The notes under the pieces: model-generated
Databases searched by the model: none
Seen by the model: the letters and a program-made list of their open reading frames with translations, nothing else
What the model was told of the DNA's origin: nothing
Part shown: positions 19,136 to 19,962 of the stretch, piece after piece
Layout of the letters: each line of letters starts with the position of its first letter
Position numbering within the stretch: position 1 is the first letter of the stretch
Program-made: the position numbers and the translations under genes
Assembly (NCBI GenBank): GCA_025362615.1
Contig: JANYFQ010000049.1
Coordinates: 1 to 19,962 of the forward strand
DNA length: 19,962 nt
Reading direction: 5' to 3'
From: Hymenobacter sp.
GTDB lineage: Bacteria; Bacteroidota; Bacteroidia; Cytophagales; Hymenobacteraceae

Positions 19136-19962
19136 CTACCCGGCGAGAATGCCTGGCTCGACCGCCACCGGTGCTTTGAAGGCGAAGAATTTGCGCTCCG
19201 TCATGCAGTACACGTTGCCTTTGGCCAGCACGTGCATCGTAATATTTTCGAGCGAAAGGGCCGTGCCTTTTTTGGCGGCGGCGGCATTGTTGTGCAGAAT
19301 GCTGTGCCCGTCGAGGATGATGACGAGGTTCGAACCAATGGTTTCGACCAGGTGGCCATCGGTGATGAGTACGCCGGTATCTTCGCCCAACCCAATGCCT
19401 ATCAGCTTCGGATGCAGGGCCACAGCTTCGATGAGACGCCCGAAGCGCCCGCGCTTCACGAAGTGCGAGTCGATGATGGCGGCGGGGCACAGGTTGAGGC
19501 CGAGGCCCATTTTCACGGCCCCTTTCAGCAACGCATCGGGCACCGAGCCGCCGCGAATCATGTGCTGCGACATGGCCATGGCCCCGGCGCTGGTGCCGGC
19601 AATTACGAAGCCCGGCTCGGCGCGGTAGCGGCGCAGCAGCACGTCGTGGAACTCGGTTTCGGCAAACATTTCGCGCAGGCGCGACTGGTTGCCGCCCGAA
19701 AACATCACCACGTCGGCGGCCAGCAAGCGCTCCACGTACCCGGCCTGCCGGGCATCTTCGGGGGTGCGGATGTCCATCACGCCCACTTCGGTGCAGTTGA
19801 GCATGGCGAAGGAAGCCACGTACACCGGCCCCACTTCTTCGGGTATCATCGAAGCCGTCGTCACAACTTCAATGCGCGGGTTGTGCTTGCCGGTTTCCAG
19901 CACCACCCGCTTGAGAATGCCTAACTCAAAAAAGTTGAGGTAATACTTGCGGCGGGTGCGCG
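19136..19962 (-). CDS. cphB: Cyanophycinase, N-terminus beyond the window
   Basis: The frame is open from its TAG stop (19136-19138) to the right edge, giving at least 275 residues, so the true start lies outside. A GTG at 19906 is an internal codon: in-frame residues upstream (YYLNFFELGILKR) continue the family's first helix. Family marks: IEVVTTASMIPEE, the MFSGGNQSRL block, and GTSAGAMAMS with the catalytic Ser, followed by GLGLNLCPAAIIDSHFVKRGR and GIGLGEDTGVLI. Cyanophycinases are S51-type serine exopeptidases that cut the polymer multi-L-arginyl-poly-L-aspartate into beta-Asp-Arg dipeptides. No signal peptide can be judged. It converges on the isoaspartyl peptidase gene. A cyanophycin synthetase would be expected near, perhaps just outside, but none is in the window. 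Confidence 0.93.
   Translation of the reverse strand, partial: RTRRKYYLNFFELGILKRVVLETGKHNPRIEVVTTASMIPEEVGPVYVASFAMLNCTEVGVMDIRTPEDARQAGYVERLLAADVVMFSGGNQSRLREMFAETEFHDVLLRRYRAEPGFVIAGTSAGAMAMSQHMIRGGSVPDALLKGAVKMGLGLNLCPAAIIDSHFVKRGRFGRLIEAVALHPKLIGIGLGEDTGVLITDGHLVETIGSNLVIILDGHSILHNNAAAAKKGTALSLENITMHVLAKGNVYCMTERKFFAFKAPVAVEPGILAG

Overview
The window reads as a chromosomal segment of a GC-rich member of the Bacteroidota, most likely a Hymenobacter-like cytophagalean. This is inferred from the genes (an S46 dipeptidyl-peptidase of the DPP7/DPP11 type, a DUF3127 OB-fold protein, a DUF1571/LysM secreted protein), from weak or absent Shine-Dalgarno sequences, and from several TAnnTTTG-like -7 boxes. 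I see no rRNA, tRNA, CRISPR array, transposase or phage gene. Coding is dense and mostly on the minus strand.

Layout. 1-5.4 kb: a PA2169-type four-helix protein, a BaiN/HI0933-type flavoprotein, a YeeZ-like NAD-binding protein, a divergent 2,4-dienoyl-CoA reductase-like SDR (the only plus-strand gene here), a secreted LysM/DUF1571 protein and a 99-residue alpha/beta-barrel-like protein. 5.5-8.4 kb: a secreted DPP11-type peptidase and a YkvA-type membrane protein. 8.4-13.8 kb: five consecutive minus-strand genes. In transcription order they are a compact esterase, an ATP-grasp ligase with a histone-H1-like Ala/Lys/Pro tail, a YbdK-type (GCS2) carboxylate-amine ligase, a class I glutamine amidotransferase and an apparently circularly permuted ATP-grasp protein. 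14.0-15.5 kb: a divergent esterase fused to a DinB-like domain, followed by a 38-residue Lys-rich ORF. 16.0-17.8 kb: an AlbA_2 (Schlafen-type) regulator, a DUF3127 protein ending in an SSB-like acidic tip, and a small secreted protein. 18.0-20.0 kb: isoaspartyl peptidase/asparaginase converging on a cyanophycinase whose N-terminus runs off the window.

The most interesting system is the 8.4-13.8 kb block. Three candidate amide-bond-forming enzymes of two unrelated folds, an ammonia-releasing amidotransferase and an esterase together look like a biosynthetic or peptide-modification locus with an unknown product. The cyanophycinase/isoaspartyl peptidase pair at the right end looks like the degradative half of cyanophycin (multi-L-arginyl-poly-Asp) metabolism.

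The second theme is non-coding. At least five intergenic spacers carry long inverted repeats (arms about 40-52 nt), each with its own unrelated sequence and several built from short degenerate tandem units. They sit on gene ends. One 51-nt-arm hairpin supplies the stop codons of both converging genes, and another supplies the stop of the esterase. These need a genome-wide copy search.
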